The notes under the pieces are model-generated. The model saw only the letters and a program-made list of their open reading frames with translations, was not told where the DNA came from and did not search any database. A stretch of DNA of 14,048 nucleotides from Clostridiales bacterium (GTDB lineage Bacteria; Bacillota; Clostridia; Peptostreptococcales; Anaerovoracaceae): positions 1 to 14,048 of the forward strand of contig JABZIP010000023.1 of assembly GCA_015258265.1 (NCBI GenBank), written 5' to 3'. The position numbers and the translations under genes are program-made. Each line of letters opens with the position of its first letter. Within the stretch, counting starts at the first letter, position 1. Positions 6,828-14,048 of the stretch are shown piece by piece.

Positions 6828-6849
6828 AACACTAGATAAATATAGTGTT
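6828..6849. promoter_or_regulatory. perfect 7-bp dyad resembling an expanded NrdR half-site pair
   Basis: AACACTA (6828-6834) is mirrored by TAGTGTT (6843-6849) around 8 bases. The arms ACACTA and TAGTGT equal the outer arms of the NrdR box consensus, but the centre is 4 bp too long. It is centred 44 bp upstream of the centre of the better box at 6875-6890. No T-run follows on the plus strand, so it is unlikely to terminate the upstream operon. It may be a second, degenerate operator. Confidence 0.45.
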
Positions 6850-6867
6850 AAAATACACAAAAAACCA

Positions 6868-6896
6868 TTGACAGCCACTACATATTGTGATAATGT
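6868..6896 (+). promoter_or_regulatory. nrdDG promoter
   Basis: A perfect -35 TTGACA (6868-6873) is followed either by TAATGT (6891-6896) at 17 bp or by an extended -10, TG-T-GATAAT (6886-6894), at 15 bp. Either places transcription start about 30 bases before the nrdD ATG at 6931. The NrdR box fills the spacer. Confidence 0.75.
6875..6890. promoter_or_regulatory. NrdR box (ribonucleotide reductase repressor operator)
   Basis: CCACTACATATTGTGA matches the published 16-bp NrdR consensus acaCwAtATaTwGtgt at 13 positions, including every strongly conserved one. It sits exactly between the -35 and -10 elements, the expected place for repression by the dATP/ATP-sensing NrdR, which is itself not encoded here. 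Confidence 0.8.
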
Positions 6897-6930
6897 ATTA
6901 CATACAAAAGAAAATAAAACGAGGTGTGTA

Positions 6931-9090
6931 ATGAGAATTATCAAGAGAAATGGCGCGGTGGAAACATTTGATATTGCCAAAATAGTAAATGCAATTACAA
7001 AGGCAAACGACGCATCGGATACTATGAAACTCACGAAAGACCAGATTGCTGAAATCGCAGATTATGTTGAATATAAATGCGAGAGAATGGGGCGAGAGGT
7101 TTCGGTTGAGGAAATACAGGATATGGTGGAAAACCAGATTATGGCAAAAGGCGCATTCGATATAGCGAGAGGCTATGTAAAGTATAGATATATGCGTTCT
7201 TTGATAAGAAATGCCAATACCACCGACGATAGAATACTCTCTTTAATAGAGTGTAACAACGAGGATGTTAAGCAGGAAAACTCAAACAAAAATCCGACTG
7301 TTAACAGTGTACAGCGCGATTATATGGCAGGAGAAGTAAGCAAAGACATTACTAGAAGATTGCTTCTTCCGCAAGATATAGTGGAAGCGGACAAAGAAGG
7401 AATAATACATTTCCACGATACTGATTACTATGCGCAGCACATGCATAACTGTGATTTGGTAAACTTGGAGGATATGCTTCAAAACGGTACGGTTATTAGT
7501 GAAACGCTTATTGAAAAACCGCATAGCTTTTCGACGGCGTGTAATATTGCTACTCAGATTATTGCGCAGGTCGCAAGTAGCCAATACGGCGGACAGAGCA
7601 TCAGCCTCGCTCATTTGGCACCTTTTGTAAATATTTCCAGACAGAGCATCAAAAAAGATTTGCTCGCAGAATTTAAGACGCTTGGAGTAATTCCAAACGC
7701 GGACAAGGTTGAAGAAGTTGTAGAGGAAAGACTAAAAAAAGAGATCAACAAGGGAGTTCAGACTATACAGTATCAAGTAGTAACGCTTATGACTACAAAC
7801 GGGCAGGCGCCGTTCCTTACTGTATTTATGTATCTAAACGAAGCGAAGGATGAACAGGAAAAGCATGACCTTGCACTTATTATAGAAGAAATGCTTAGAC
7901 AGAGATACAAGGGTGTCAAAAATGAAGCCGGAGCTTGGGTAACACCTGCGTTTCCAAAGCTGATTTATGTTTTGGAGGAGGATAACGTCGAGGAAGGGAC
8001 ACCTTATTTCTATCTAACGGAGCTTGCTGCTAAATGTACGGCAAAGAGAATGGTTCCTGATTATATTTCCGAAAAGAAGATGAAGGAATTGAAAGAGGGA
8101 AATTGTTTCCCTGTAATGGGTTGCAGAAGTGCTTTAAATCCTTGGCAGGACGAAAACGGCAATTACCGGTTCTACGGAAGATTTAACCAAGGCGTGGTTA
8201 CATTGAACTTGGTGGATATAGCGTTGTCATCGGGCGGTGATCACGACAAATTCTGGCAGGTATTCGAGGACAGACTTGACCTTTGCTACAGGGCACTTAT
8301 GTGCAGGCACAACCGCCTAAAGGGAACTCTTTCGGACAGCGCGCCGATTTTGTGGCAATACGGTGCATTAGCCAGACTCAAGAAAGGTGAAGTTATAGAC
8401 AAACTGCTATATGGCGGATATTCTACGATTTCTCTTGGATATGCAGGCCTTTATGAATGTGTAAAGTATATGACGGGATTATCTCACACGGCGCCGGAAG
8501 CTACCGCGTTTGCAATTAAAGTAATGCAGAAGCTCGATGATGCTTGTGCGGATTGGAAAAACAAAACAAACATTGCGTTTAGCGTATATGGAACGCCTAT
8601 CGAAAGTACGACATACAAATTTGCAAAGTGTTTGCAAAAGCGTTTCGGTGTAATAGAAGGAGTTACGGACAAAGGCTACATTACAAACAGCTATCATGTG
8701 CATGTTACAGAAAAAATCGACGCATTCTCTAAACTTAAGTTTGAATCGCAGTTCCAAGCATTATCTTTGGGCGGCGCAATCAGCTATGTTGAGGTACCTG
8801 ATATGCAAAACAATATAAAAGCGGTTTTGCAGATTATGAGATTCATCTACGACAATATAATGTATGCGGAGTTAAATACGAAAAGCGATTATTGTCAGGA
8901 ATGTAGTTACGATGGCGAGATTATGATAGTTACTGATGATGACGGTAAACTTGTTTGGGAATGCCCGCATTGCGGAAACAGAAACCAAGATACTATGAAT
9001 GTAGCAAGAAGAACTTGCGGATACATCGGTACGCAGTATTGGAATCAGGGCAGAACTACTGAAATCAAAGATAGGGTAATGCATTTGTAA
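6931..9090 (+). CDS. nrdD: anaerobic (class III) ribonucleoside-triphosphate reductase
   Basis: The 719-residue protein reduces ribonucleoside triphosphates to dNTPs without oxygen, using a glycyl radical. Residues 1 to about 90 form an ATP cone (opening MRIIKRNGAVETFD), the allosteric site for ATP/dATP. The catalytic barrel contains conserved cysteines at Cys392 and Cys398 (in the MGCRS motif). The C-terminus carries a zinc site with CxxC pairs at 655/658 and 678/681, and the glycyl radical loop TCGYIG with Gly697 as the expected radical site. Length is normal for the family. The ATG at 6931 is chosen because GAGGTG precedes it by 4 bases and the ATP cone begins there; an upstream in-frame TTG at 6868 is the -35 element. 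nrdG follows after 10 bases. Confidence 0.97.
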   Translation: MRIIKRNGAVETFDIAKIVNAITKANDASDTMKLTKDQIAEIADYVEYKCERMGREVSVEEIQDMVENQIMAKGAFDIARGYVKYRYMRSLIRNANTTDDRILSLIECNNEDVKQENSNKNPTVNSVQRDYMAGEVSKDITRRLLLPQDIVEADKEGIIHFHDTDYYAQHMHNCDLVNLEDMLQNGTVISETLIEKPHSFSTACNIATQIIAQVASSQYGGQSISLAHLAPFVNISRQSIKKDLLAEFKTLGVIPNADKVEEVVEERLKKEINKGVQTIQYQVVTLMTTNGQAPFLTVFMYLNEAKDEQEKHDLALIIEEMLRQRYKGVKNEAGAWVTPAFPKLIYVLEEDNVEEGTPYFYLTELAAKCTAKRMVPDYISEKKMKELKEGNCFPVMGCRSALNPWQDENGNYRFYGRFNQGVVTLNLVDIALSSGGDHDKFWQVFEDRLDLCYRALMCRHNRLKGTLSDSAPILWQYGALARLKKGEVIDKLLYGGYSTISLGYAGLYECVKYMTGLSHTAPEATAFAIKVMQKLDDACADWKNKTNIAFSVYGTPIESTTYKFAKCLQKRFGVIEGVTDKGYITNSYHVHVTEKIDAFSKLKFESQFQALSLGGAISYVEVPDMQNNIKAVLQIMRFIYDNIMYAELNTKSDYCQECSYDGEIMIVTDDDGKLVWECPHCGNRNQDTMNVARRTCGYIGTQYWNQGRTTEIKDRVMHL

Positions 9091-9100
9091 GGAAATCAAG

Positions 9101-9598
9101 ATGTACTATGGAGAAATAAAAAAATACGATATCGCCAATGGAGAAGGCGTAAGGGTAAGTTTGTTTGTTTCCGGATGTACGCATCATTGCAAGGGTTGTT
9201 TTAATCCTGAAACATGGAGTTTCAATTATGGTAAGCAATTTGACGAAGACGCGGAGCAGCAGATATTTGAACAGCTTGATGAATCGTTCATAGACGGACT
9301 CACATTGCTTGGAGGAGAACCTATGGAGCCCGAAAATCAAGAGGCTCTCCTACCGTTTCTTCGAAAGGTTTCGAGCCGTTATCCGAACAAAAATATTTGG
9401 TGTTATACGGGTTATACACTGGATGTGGATTTGGTTTCGGGTGGCAGGGCTTTCACGGAGGATACTGAGGAAATCTTAAGCTATATAGATGTTTTGGTGG
9501 ATGGCGAATTTATCGAGGAGCTGAAAGATATACGACTTGTATTTAGGGGATCATCAAATCAGAGGATTATAAAGTTGAAAGAAAATCGGGCAAATTGA
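9101..9598 (+). CDS. nrdG: anaerobic ribonucleotide reductase activating protein (radical SAM)
   Basis: The 165-residue cytoplasmic enzyme uses S-adenosylmethionine and a [4Fe-4S] cluster to generate the glycyl radical on NrdD. The radical-SAM cluster motif CTHHCKGC (CxxxCxxC, Cys26, Cys30, Cys33) is intact, followed by the FNPETW stretch typical of NrdG. The SAM-binding GGEPM motif is at 71-75. Size and motif spacing match the family. The ATG follows the nrdD stop by 10 bases, and the SD (AAGGA) overlaps that stop codon, so translation of the pair is probably coupled. A strong terminator follows 14 bases after its stop codon. Confidence 0.96.
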   Translation: MYYGEIKKYDIANGEGVRVSLFVSGCTHHCKGCFNPETWSFNYGKQFDEDAEQQIFEQLDESFIDGLTLLGGEPMEPENQEALLPFLRKVSSRYPNKNIWCYTGYTLDVDLVSGGRAFTEDTEEILSYIDVLVDGEFIEELKDIRLVFRGSSNQRIIKLKENRAN

Positions 9599-9612
9599 AA
9601 ATTTGAATAAAG

Positions 9613-9651
9613 AAAAAAAGCAGTAAGAGAAATCGCTTTACTGCTTTTTTT
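9613..9651 (+). terminator. Rho-independent terminator after nrdDG
   Basis: A perfect 14-bp stem pairs A7-GCAGTAA (9613-9626) with TTACTGC-T7 (9638-9651) around an 11-base loop, ending in seven U residues. The A-run on the other arm makes it formally bidirectional, but only the plus strand carries a gene running into it. Confidence 0.92.
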
Positions 9652-9663
9652 ATATGAAAAATA

Positions 9664-9672
9664 TGGTAAAAT
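9664..9672 (+). promoter_or_regulatory. candidate extended -10 promoter for sbcDC
   Basis: TG-G-TAAAAT (9664-9672) forms an extended -10 about 30 bases before the sbcD ATG. The -35 position falls in the T-run of the preceding terminator and has no good match. The gap between terminator and sbcD is only about 50 bases, so a promoter is expected here. Confidence 0.5.
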
Positions 9673-9702
9673 ATATAGGATGATTTTATAAGGAGAAATT
9701 CT

Positions 9703-10938
9703 ATGCGAATAGTACACACATCAGATTGGCACCTTGGGAAATCGCTTGCAGGGCATAGCAGATTGGCGGAGCAAAAAAAATTTTTGAGTTTTTTTATAGA
9801 TAAGTGCAATGATTTAAAACCGGACTTAATTTTGGTTGCGGGGGATATATATGACAATGTCAACCCGTCTGCGCAGGCGGAAGAATTACTGTACGGTGCG
9901 CTCAAGAAACTTGCCAGAAATGGCGAGTGCATCGTACTTTTGATTGCAGGCAATCACGACAATCCCGAAAGGTTGACGGCGGCAAGTGCGCTTGCCAAGG
10001 AACATGGTATAGTAATTGTCGGTACTTTGAAAACTCAAATTGCGACGGGTAGATATGGTAAGCACGAAATTGTAAGTGCAGCGGACGGGATAATCGAAAT
10101 TTCAATAGGCGAAGAAAAAGCCGTGATTGCAGCATTACCTTATCCGAGTGAAAAAAGACTTGCGGAGAATTTTTACGATAACAACCAAAGTGTGGAAGAA
10201 AAAGGGAAAACATATGCTGAAAAAATTGGGGAAATATTTGCTGAGCTTGAAAAACATTATCGAAAAGAAACGGTGAATATTGCGATTGCACATATCTTTG
10301 CTATGAAAGGATACGAAGGCAGTTCGGAGAGAGCAGGCAGCTTGGGCGACAGTTTTCTTGTAGACAGAAAATATTTACCGAATACGGCGGACTATATTGC
10401 GCTTGGACATATTCACAAACCTATGAGTTTGGATAAAGAGGGAAAAATTAGATATAGCGGTTCGCCAATACATTACAGTATAGATGAAACGAGTTACGAG
10501 AAAAAGTTTTTTGTAATAGATGCTTCGGTAGGAGAAAAAGCTGTAATAAGCGAAGAGAAAATCCCTGTTTTCAAACCGATACGCCGATGGGATTGTAAAT
10601 CCATAGAAGATGCGGTAGAACTTTGCCGTCAAAATAGCGATGAGGATAGTTTTGTTTATATAAATGTGGAAACGGACAGGTACATAAGTGATGCCGAAAT
10701 AAAGGAAATGAAATCACTCAAGGCGGACATTATAGATATAATTCCAAATATAAAAGAGGCACATGGAGAACTTGAACAGATAAAAATAAGCGAGCTTTCT
10801 TTTACACAGCAATTCGTGGAATTTTACAGATTCAAGAAAAGCGGACTTGAGCCGAGCGAAGAAATTATCGAACTTTTCAATGAAATTACAACGGCGGCAG
10901 AAAGTGCGGACGAGGAGGATGTAAGTGAAACCGATTAA
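9703..10938 (+). CDS. sbcD: SbcD, Mre11-type exonuclease subunit of SbcCD
   Basis: The 411-residue metallophosphoesterase is the nuclease half of SbcCD, a Mn-dependent complex that opens hairpins and trims protein-blocked or double-strand DNA ends. All five metal-site motifs are present: SDWHLGK (Asp8, His10), GDIYD (Asp48), GNHD (84-87), AHIF (His197) and GHIH (His236, His238). The C-terminal third is the cap/SbcC-binding region and ends in an acidic tail. SD AGGAG lies 7 bases before ATG. The last 14 bases overlap the start of sbcC, indicating coupled translation and near-equal synthesis of the two subunits. The gene follows the nrdDG terminator and probably has its own promoter. Confidence 0.96.
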   Translation: MRIVHTSDWHLGKSLAGHSRLAEQKKFLSFFIDKCNDLKPDLILVAGDIYDNVNPSAQAEELLYGALKKLARNGECIVLLIAGNHDNPERLTAASALAKEHGIVIVGTLKTQIATGRYGKHEIVSAADGIIEISIGEEKAVIAALPYPSEKRLAENFYDNNQSVEEKGKTYAEKIGEIFAELEKHYRKETVNIAIAHIFAMKGYEGSSERAGSLGDSFLVDRKYLPNTADYIALGHIHKPMSLDKEGKIRYSGSPIHYSIDETSYEKKFFVIDASVGEKAVISEEKIPVFKPIRRWDCKSIEDAVELCRQNSDEDSFVYINVETDRYISDAEIKEMKSLKADIIDIIPNIKEAHGELEQIKISELSFTQQFVEFYRFKKSGLEPSEEIIELFNEITTAAESADEEDVSETD

Positions 10939-13900
10939 AATTAACATTGCAGGGTTTAATTCCTTTAGAGAAAATGTAACAATAAATTTCGAAGAACTTG
11001 CAAGACGGGGAATATTCGGAATCTTCGGAAAAACAGGAAGCGGTAAGTCTACAATCCTCGATGCTATTACTTTTGCACTTTATGGTGTAATATCGAGATA
11101 CGGTTCTAAGTATGGAAACTGCGTAAATGAAAACGAGCAGGAAGCAAAGGTTGAATTGGAGTTTGTATTAAACGATACGAGCGAACATCGTTATGTGGTG
11201 CGTAGAAGTATCAAGCGTAAAAGTAGCGGTGATTACAATTCGCCTTATGCGATACTGATTGATAAAAGTGCGGGGAATTTGCCTATTGCAGAAAGGACCG
11301 GAGAAGTAAATCAAAAAATTGAGGAGCTTTTGGGGCTGAATTACGAGGAGTTTGTAAAGACGGTAGTGTTGCCGCAGGGGAGTTTCAAAGATTTTTTGGT
11401 TATGGGAGGCAAGGAAAGACGGGAAATTTTGGCGCGTATTTTCGAATTGGAAAAATACGGAGATAAATTGCAAAAGGCCACTTCTAAACGAAAAGAAGAT
11501 ACGCAGAAAGCAAAGGAACGCATAGATGCCACGATTTTAACGCTAGGAGATGTAAGCGACGAAAAACTCAAAAACGGAAAGGTTGAGCTTAAACTTGCAA
11601 AAGAATTTTTAAGTGAGATGTACGATGAGAGCAAGCGTGCGGAAATTGCGGCAAATGAAGCTATAAAAGTACTCGAAAGTCGCAAAAAACTTGCGAGTTT
11701 AGAATATCAACTGGCGCAGCTTGAAGAAGATGCAGATAGGATTGAGAGGCTTAGGGAGGCTCAAAATAAATCTGAAAAAGCTGAAAAAATTATGCCGATG
11801 ATAGGTGTGCTGAACGACATAGAAAGAAAAGCGGCGCAGGTATGTAAAGAAGCGAAAAGCGTGGAATTGACTTTAAATGAAGAGGAGAGGAGCGCAGAAA
11901 AATGGGTGCGGGAATATCAACGGGCAAAAGAAAAGTATGAACAAAATTATGCAAGAGGAATAGAGAAAAAAAGCAGATTGGAACTGGCAGAAAGGGAGTT
12001 TGACGAATATACACAAAATGCGGCACTGCTTGAGGAATCAGAGAAGAAAAGCAAAGAACTGCAAAAAATCAGAAAGCAAAAAGAAAATGAAATAAATTCA
12101 AAAGAATTTCAAAAGACGGAAATATCCAAAGAATTGGAAGAACTTGAGCGAGAGATTGAAGAAGTGCGCGAGCTGCTTTTGCAGGAGGCAAGTACGAAAG
12201 AGGCGTTTGGAAATTATAAAAGTGCGGAAAAACTGGCTGCCGATATAGCATATTTGCAAAAGGAAATTATGGAAGGCGAAGGGGAGCTGGCGGACAGAAA
12301 GCAGCAGGAATCTGAAATTGCAGCGGCGTTGCAAGAGGCAAAGCGCGGAGAAATAGGTTACTATATAGAAAAAATCAGAAATGAGCTGCACGAAGGAGAT
12401 GTTTGTCCTATTTGCAATTCTAAAATAGGAAATGAAATTCATAGTATTGAAAATGAATATAGCAAAATTTTAAAGTCTGACGGCAGTGCTGAGCGTTTGC
12501 AAACGGAACTTGGCGAGGTGCAGACGGCTTTAGCGAGGAAAGAAGCGCTGCTTGGGAAAGCGAAGGATGAGCTAAAGGACAAAGAGGCGGAGTTTATCGA
12601 TATAAAGGAAGTAATTGAGCGGCATTATTCAAACTTTACTTTGGAGGAACTTACAGCAAAATTGAAAGCGATAGAGGAAGCTAAAAACGGAAATTCGCTA
12701 CTTGAGGGAAGATTGCGTGAATTCAAAGCATCTGTTGATTCCATCAATGCAGCAATCCAAAAATTGAATTTGGAAATTGCTGAGGAACAGAGAAAAGAGA
12801 GTGTCTTGTCAGCGGAACTGGAGGTAAAACAAAAAATACAGGAAGAGTTGCACGCATCTATATGTGAGGTTGTAGGAGAATTTGCCAATCCCAATGTGCT
12901 GAAACAAACGGTTGAGATTGCATTGAAAGGGCTACAGGCGGATTTGGACAGTACAACTGAGAAGAAAGAAAAAGGTGAGAAGAACTTAAGCGAATTGAGG
13001 ATAAAGTTGAGCTCAATTCAGTCGCAGTACGATACTTTGCTGGAAGAAAAGCAGAAGCGATTTATGCAAATCACGGAGCAATTAAGTGAATACTATGATT
13101 TTGAGATTGTAGGAAAAACTCAAGAAGAAGCACATCAAGCCGTACGAAGCAAGTTATGCGAGGTTGAGTCCGAGTATCTGGAAACGGTTAAATTTGAAGA
13201 AAACAGGAAAATTCTTGAAAAATACTCGCAGGAACTTGCAGCTGTGAAGGGGAAAATAGAGGAACTTAAGAGTGATGCGGGCGGCGAGGATAGAAGCGGC
13301 GAGGAACTTGAATTTCTGATACGAGCTAGTGAAGATATTAAGGAAAGGATTGTTGAGCAAGAAAAGAAAATTGCACTGCAAGCGAAAGCTATAGAAGAAA
13401 TTACGGATAAACTCGAATTTAAAAAAGCGGAGGAAGCTAAGTTAGCATTGATAGACAAGCGGCTCTCGCTTTTGACGGAGCTCCAAAAACTGTTTAGCGG
13501 TGGAAAATTCGCAGAATATATAGCGTTTGAGCAGTTAAAGTACATCACTAAGGCTGCAAGTGCAACGCTGTTAAAAATTACAGCGGGAAAATATGAATTG
13601 GTAGTTGACGATGAAGGCGTATTCAAAATTAGGGATTTTAAGAATGGTGGAATTATTAGAGATGTAAAGAGTATGTCGGGAGGAGAAACATTTGTCGTTT
13701 CGCTTTCTTTGGCACTTGCACTTTCGGCGCAGCTTCAGCTTAAGGGCAGAGCGCCGATAGAGTTGTTCTTCCTTGACGAGGGGTTCGGGACTTTGGATGA
13801 GGAGCTACTCGATACCGTAATGGATTCACTTGAGCGTTTGGCGAATGACAGATTCAAGATAGGTATAGTTTCGCATGTTGAACAGTTAAAACAACGTATG

Positions 13901-13966
13901 CCCGTTAAGCTGATTGTTATCCCTGCTGAAATCGGTAAGGGCGGAAGCAAAGTGATTATGGAATAA
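10925..13966 (+). CDS. sbcC: SbcC, Rad50-type SMC-like ATPase of SbcCD
   Basis: The 1013-residue ATPase partners SbcD. The N-terminal ATP-binding lobe has Walker A GKTGSGKST (35-43) and a Q-loop region (LPQGSF). Two long Glu/Lys-rich coiled-coil arms, about 180-470 and 520-860, flank the zinc hook CPIC (Cys494, Cys497), which joins two SbcC molecules. The C-terminal lobe has the ABC signature SGGE (918-921) and Walker B FFLDEGFGTLDEE (Asp951, Glu952). Length is typical. Translation starts at GTG: AGGAGG (10913-10918) lies 6 bases upstream, inside sbcD. No hairpin terminator is seen after the stop, so transcripts may run into the following region. Confidence 0.96.
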   Translation: MKPIKINIAGFNSFRENVTINFEELARRGIFGIFGKTGSGKSTILDAITFALYGVISRYGSKYGNCVNENEQEAKVELEFVLNDTSEHRYVVRRSIKRKSSGDYNSPYAILIDKSAGNLPIAERTGEVNQKIEELLGLNYEEFVKTVVLPQGSFKDFLVMGGKERREILARIFELEKYGDKLQKATSKRKEDTQKAKERIDATILTLGDVSDEKLKNGKVELKLAKEFLSEMYDESKRAEIAANEAIKVLESRKKLASLEYQLAQLEEDADRIERLREAQNKSEKAEKIMPMIGVLNDIERKAAQVCKEAKSVELTLNEEERSAEKWVREYQRAKEKYEQNYARGIEKKSRLELAEREFDEYTQNAALLEESEKKSKELQKIRKQKENEINSKEFQKTEISKELEELEREIEEVRELLLQEASTKEAFGNYKSAEKLAADIAYLQKEIMEGEGELADRKQQESEIAAALQEAKRGEIGYYIEKIRNELHEGDVCPICNSKIGNEIHSIENEYSKILKSDGSAERLQTELGEVQTALARKEALLGKAKDELKDKEAEFIDIKEVIERHYSNFTLEELTAKLKAIEEAKNGNSLLEGRLREFKASVDSINAAIQKLNLEIAEEQRKESVLSAELEVKQKIQEELHASICEVVGEFANPNVLKQTVEIALKGLQADLDSTTEKKEKGEKNLSELRIKLSSIQSQYDTLLEEKQKRFMQITEQLSEYYDFEIVGKTQEEAHQAVRSKLCEVESEYLETVKFEENRKILEKYSQELAAVKGKIEELKSDAGGEDRSGEELEFLIRASEDIKERIVEQEKKIALQAKAIEEITDKLEFKKAEEAKLALIDKRLSLLTELQKLFSGGKFAEYIAFEQLKYITKAASATLLKITAGKYELVVDDEGVFKIRDFKNGGIIRDVKSMSGGETFVVSLSLALALSAQLQLKGRAPIELFFLDEGFGTLDEELLDTVMDSLERLANDRFKIGIVSHVEQLKQRMPVKLIVIPAEIGKGGSKVIME

Positions 13967-14003
13967 TGTATAAAATAAAAACAAAATAATTTCAAAAAAG
14001 TGA

Positions 14004-14035
14004 TTGACAAGTAGGCAAGAGTTTGTTAATATAAT
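14004..14035 (+). promoter_or_regulatory. strong promoter directed out of the window
   Basis: A perfect -35 TTGACA (14004-14009) is followed at 17 bp by TAATAT (14027-14032); a perfect TATAAT overlaps it at 14030-14035 with a 20-bp spacer. Start would be near 14040, so the transcribed gene lies beyond the window. Consensus strength and absence of a nearby start codon would suit a stable RNA operon, but that is a guess. Confidence 0.65.
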
Positions 14036-14048
14036 ATAGCTGTCGCAC

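Noticed and set aside
6828..6849. Dyad as the terminator of the upstream ribonuclease operon
   Set aside because: The stem is A/T-rich with only 7 bp, and no T-run follows on the plus strand. Its arms instead match NrdR half-sites.
6868..6930. Longer nrdD reading frame starting at TTG 6868
   Set aside because: The extra 21 codons overlap the -35, NrdR box and -10 and precede the ATP cone. ATG 6931 has its own SD.
13135..13626. 163-codon minus-strand open frame inside sbcC
   Set aside because: It is antisense to the coiled-coil coding region. The Ser/Phe-rich product reflects reversed Glu/Lys codons, and there is no SD or family resemblance.

Overview
The window is low-GC, with mostly A/T-ending codons, consensus-like Shine-Dalgarno (SD) sites and a serine tRNA with genome-encoded CCA. 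With the oxygen-sensitive class III ribonucleotide reductase pair nrdD-nrdG, this points to an anaerobic Firmicute, most likely a member of the Clostridia. Genus cannot be fixed from the sequence alone. No rRNA, CRISPR array, transposase, integrase or insertion sequence is visible.

Layout. (i) 1-600: two small plus-strand ORFs, one a single-span membrane peptide and one a highly charged 70-residue protein, followed by A/T-rich non-coding DNA with a 12-bp tandem repeat. (ii) 600-1151, minus strand: a DUF4491-type membrane protein gene, then a tRNA-Ser(GGA) gene with its own promoter and a strong intrinsic terminator. (iii) 1341-6804, plus strand: four closely spaced genes encoding a SASA-type esterase lipoprotein with a BIG2-like domain, an unusual membrane-anchored PstS-like binding protein, an M50 site-2 protease, and an MBL/beta-CASP/RMMBL ribonuclease-like protein. 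(iv) 6805-9651: a promoter with a good NrdR box lying between -35 and -10, then nrdD and nrdG, closed by a strong terminator. (v) 9652-13966: sbcD and sbcC, translationally overlapping, encoding the Mre11/Rad50-like DNA-end nuclease. (vi) 13967-14048: a strong promoter firing out of the window.

How they work together. NrdG makes the glycyl radical on NrdD, which supplies dNTPs without oxygen, and the promoter looks NrdR-repressed. SbcC and SbcD form an ATP-dependent nuclease for hairpins and blocked DNA ends. The esterase, binding protein and protease are all membrane- or surface-associated and are probably cotranscribed. Their joint role is not known. Most of the window is conserved housekeeping content. 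The least ordinary items are the architecture of the PstS-like protein (cytoplasmic Lys/Ala/Glu-rich tail, one membrane span, divergent binding domain with a charged insertion) and the paired dyads in front of nrdD. I see no clear evidence of a wholly new multi-gene system.
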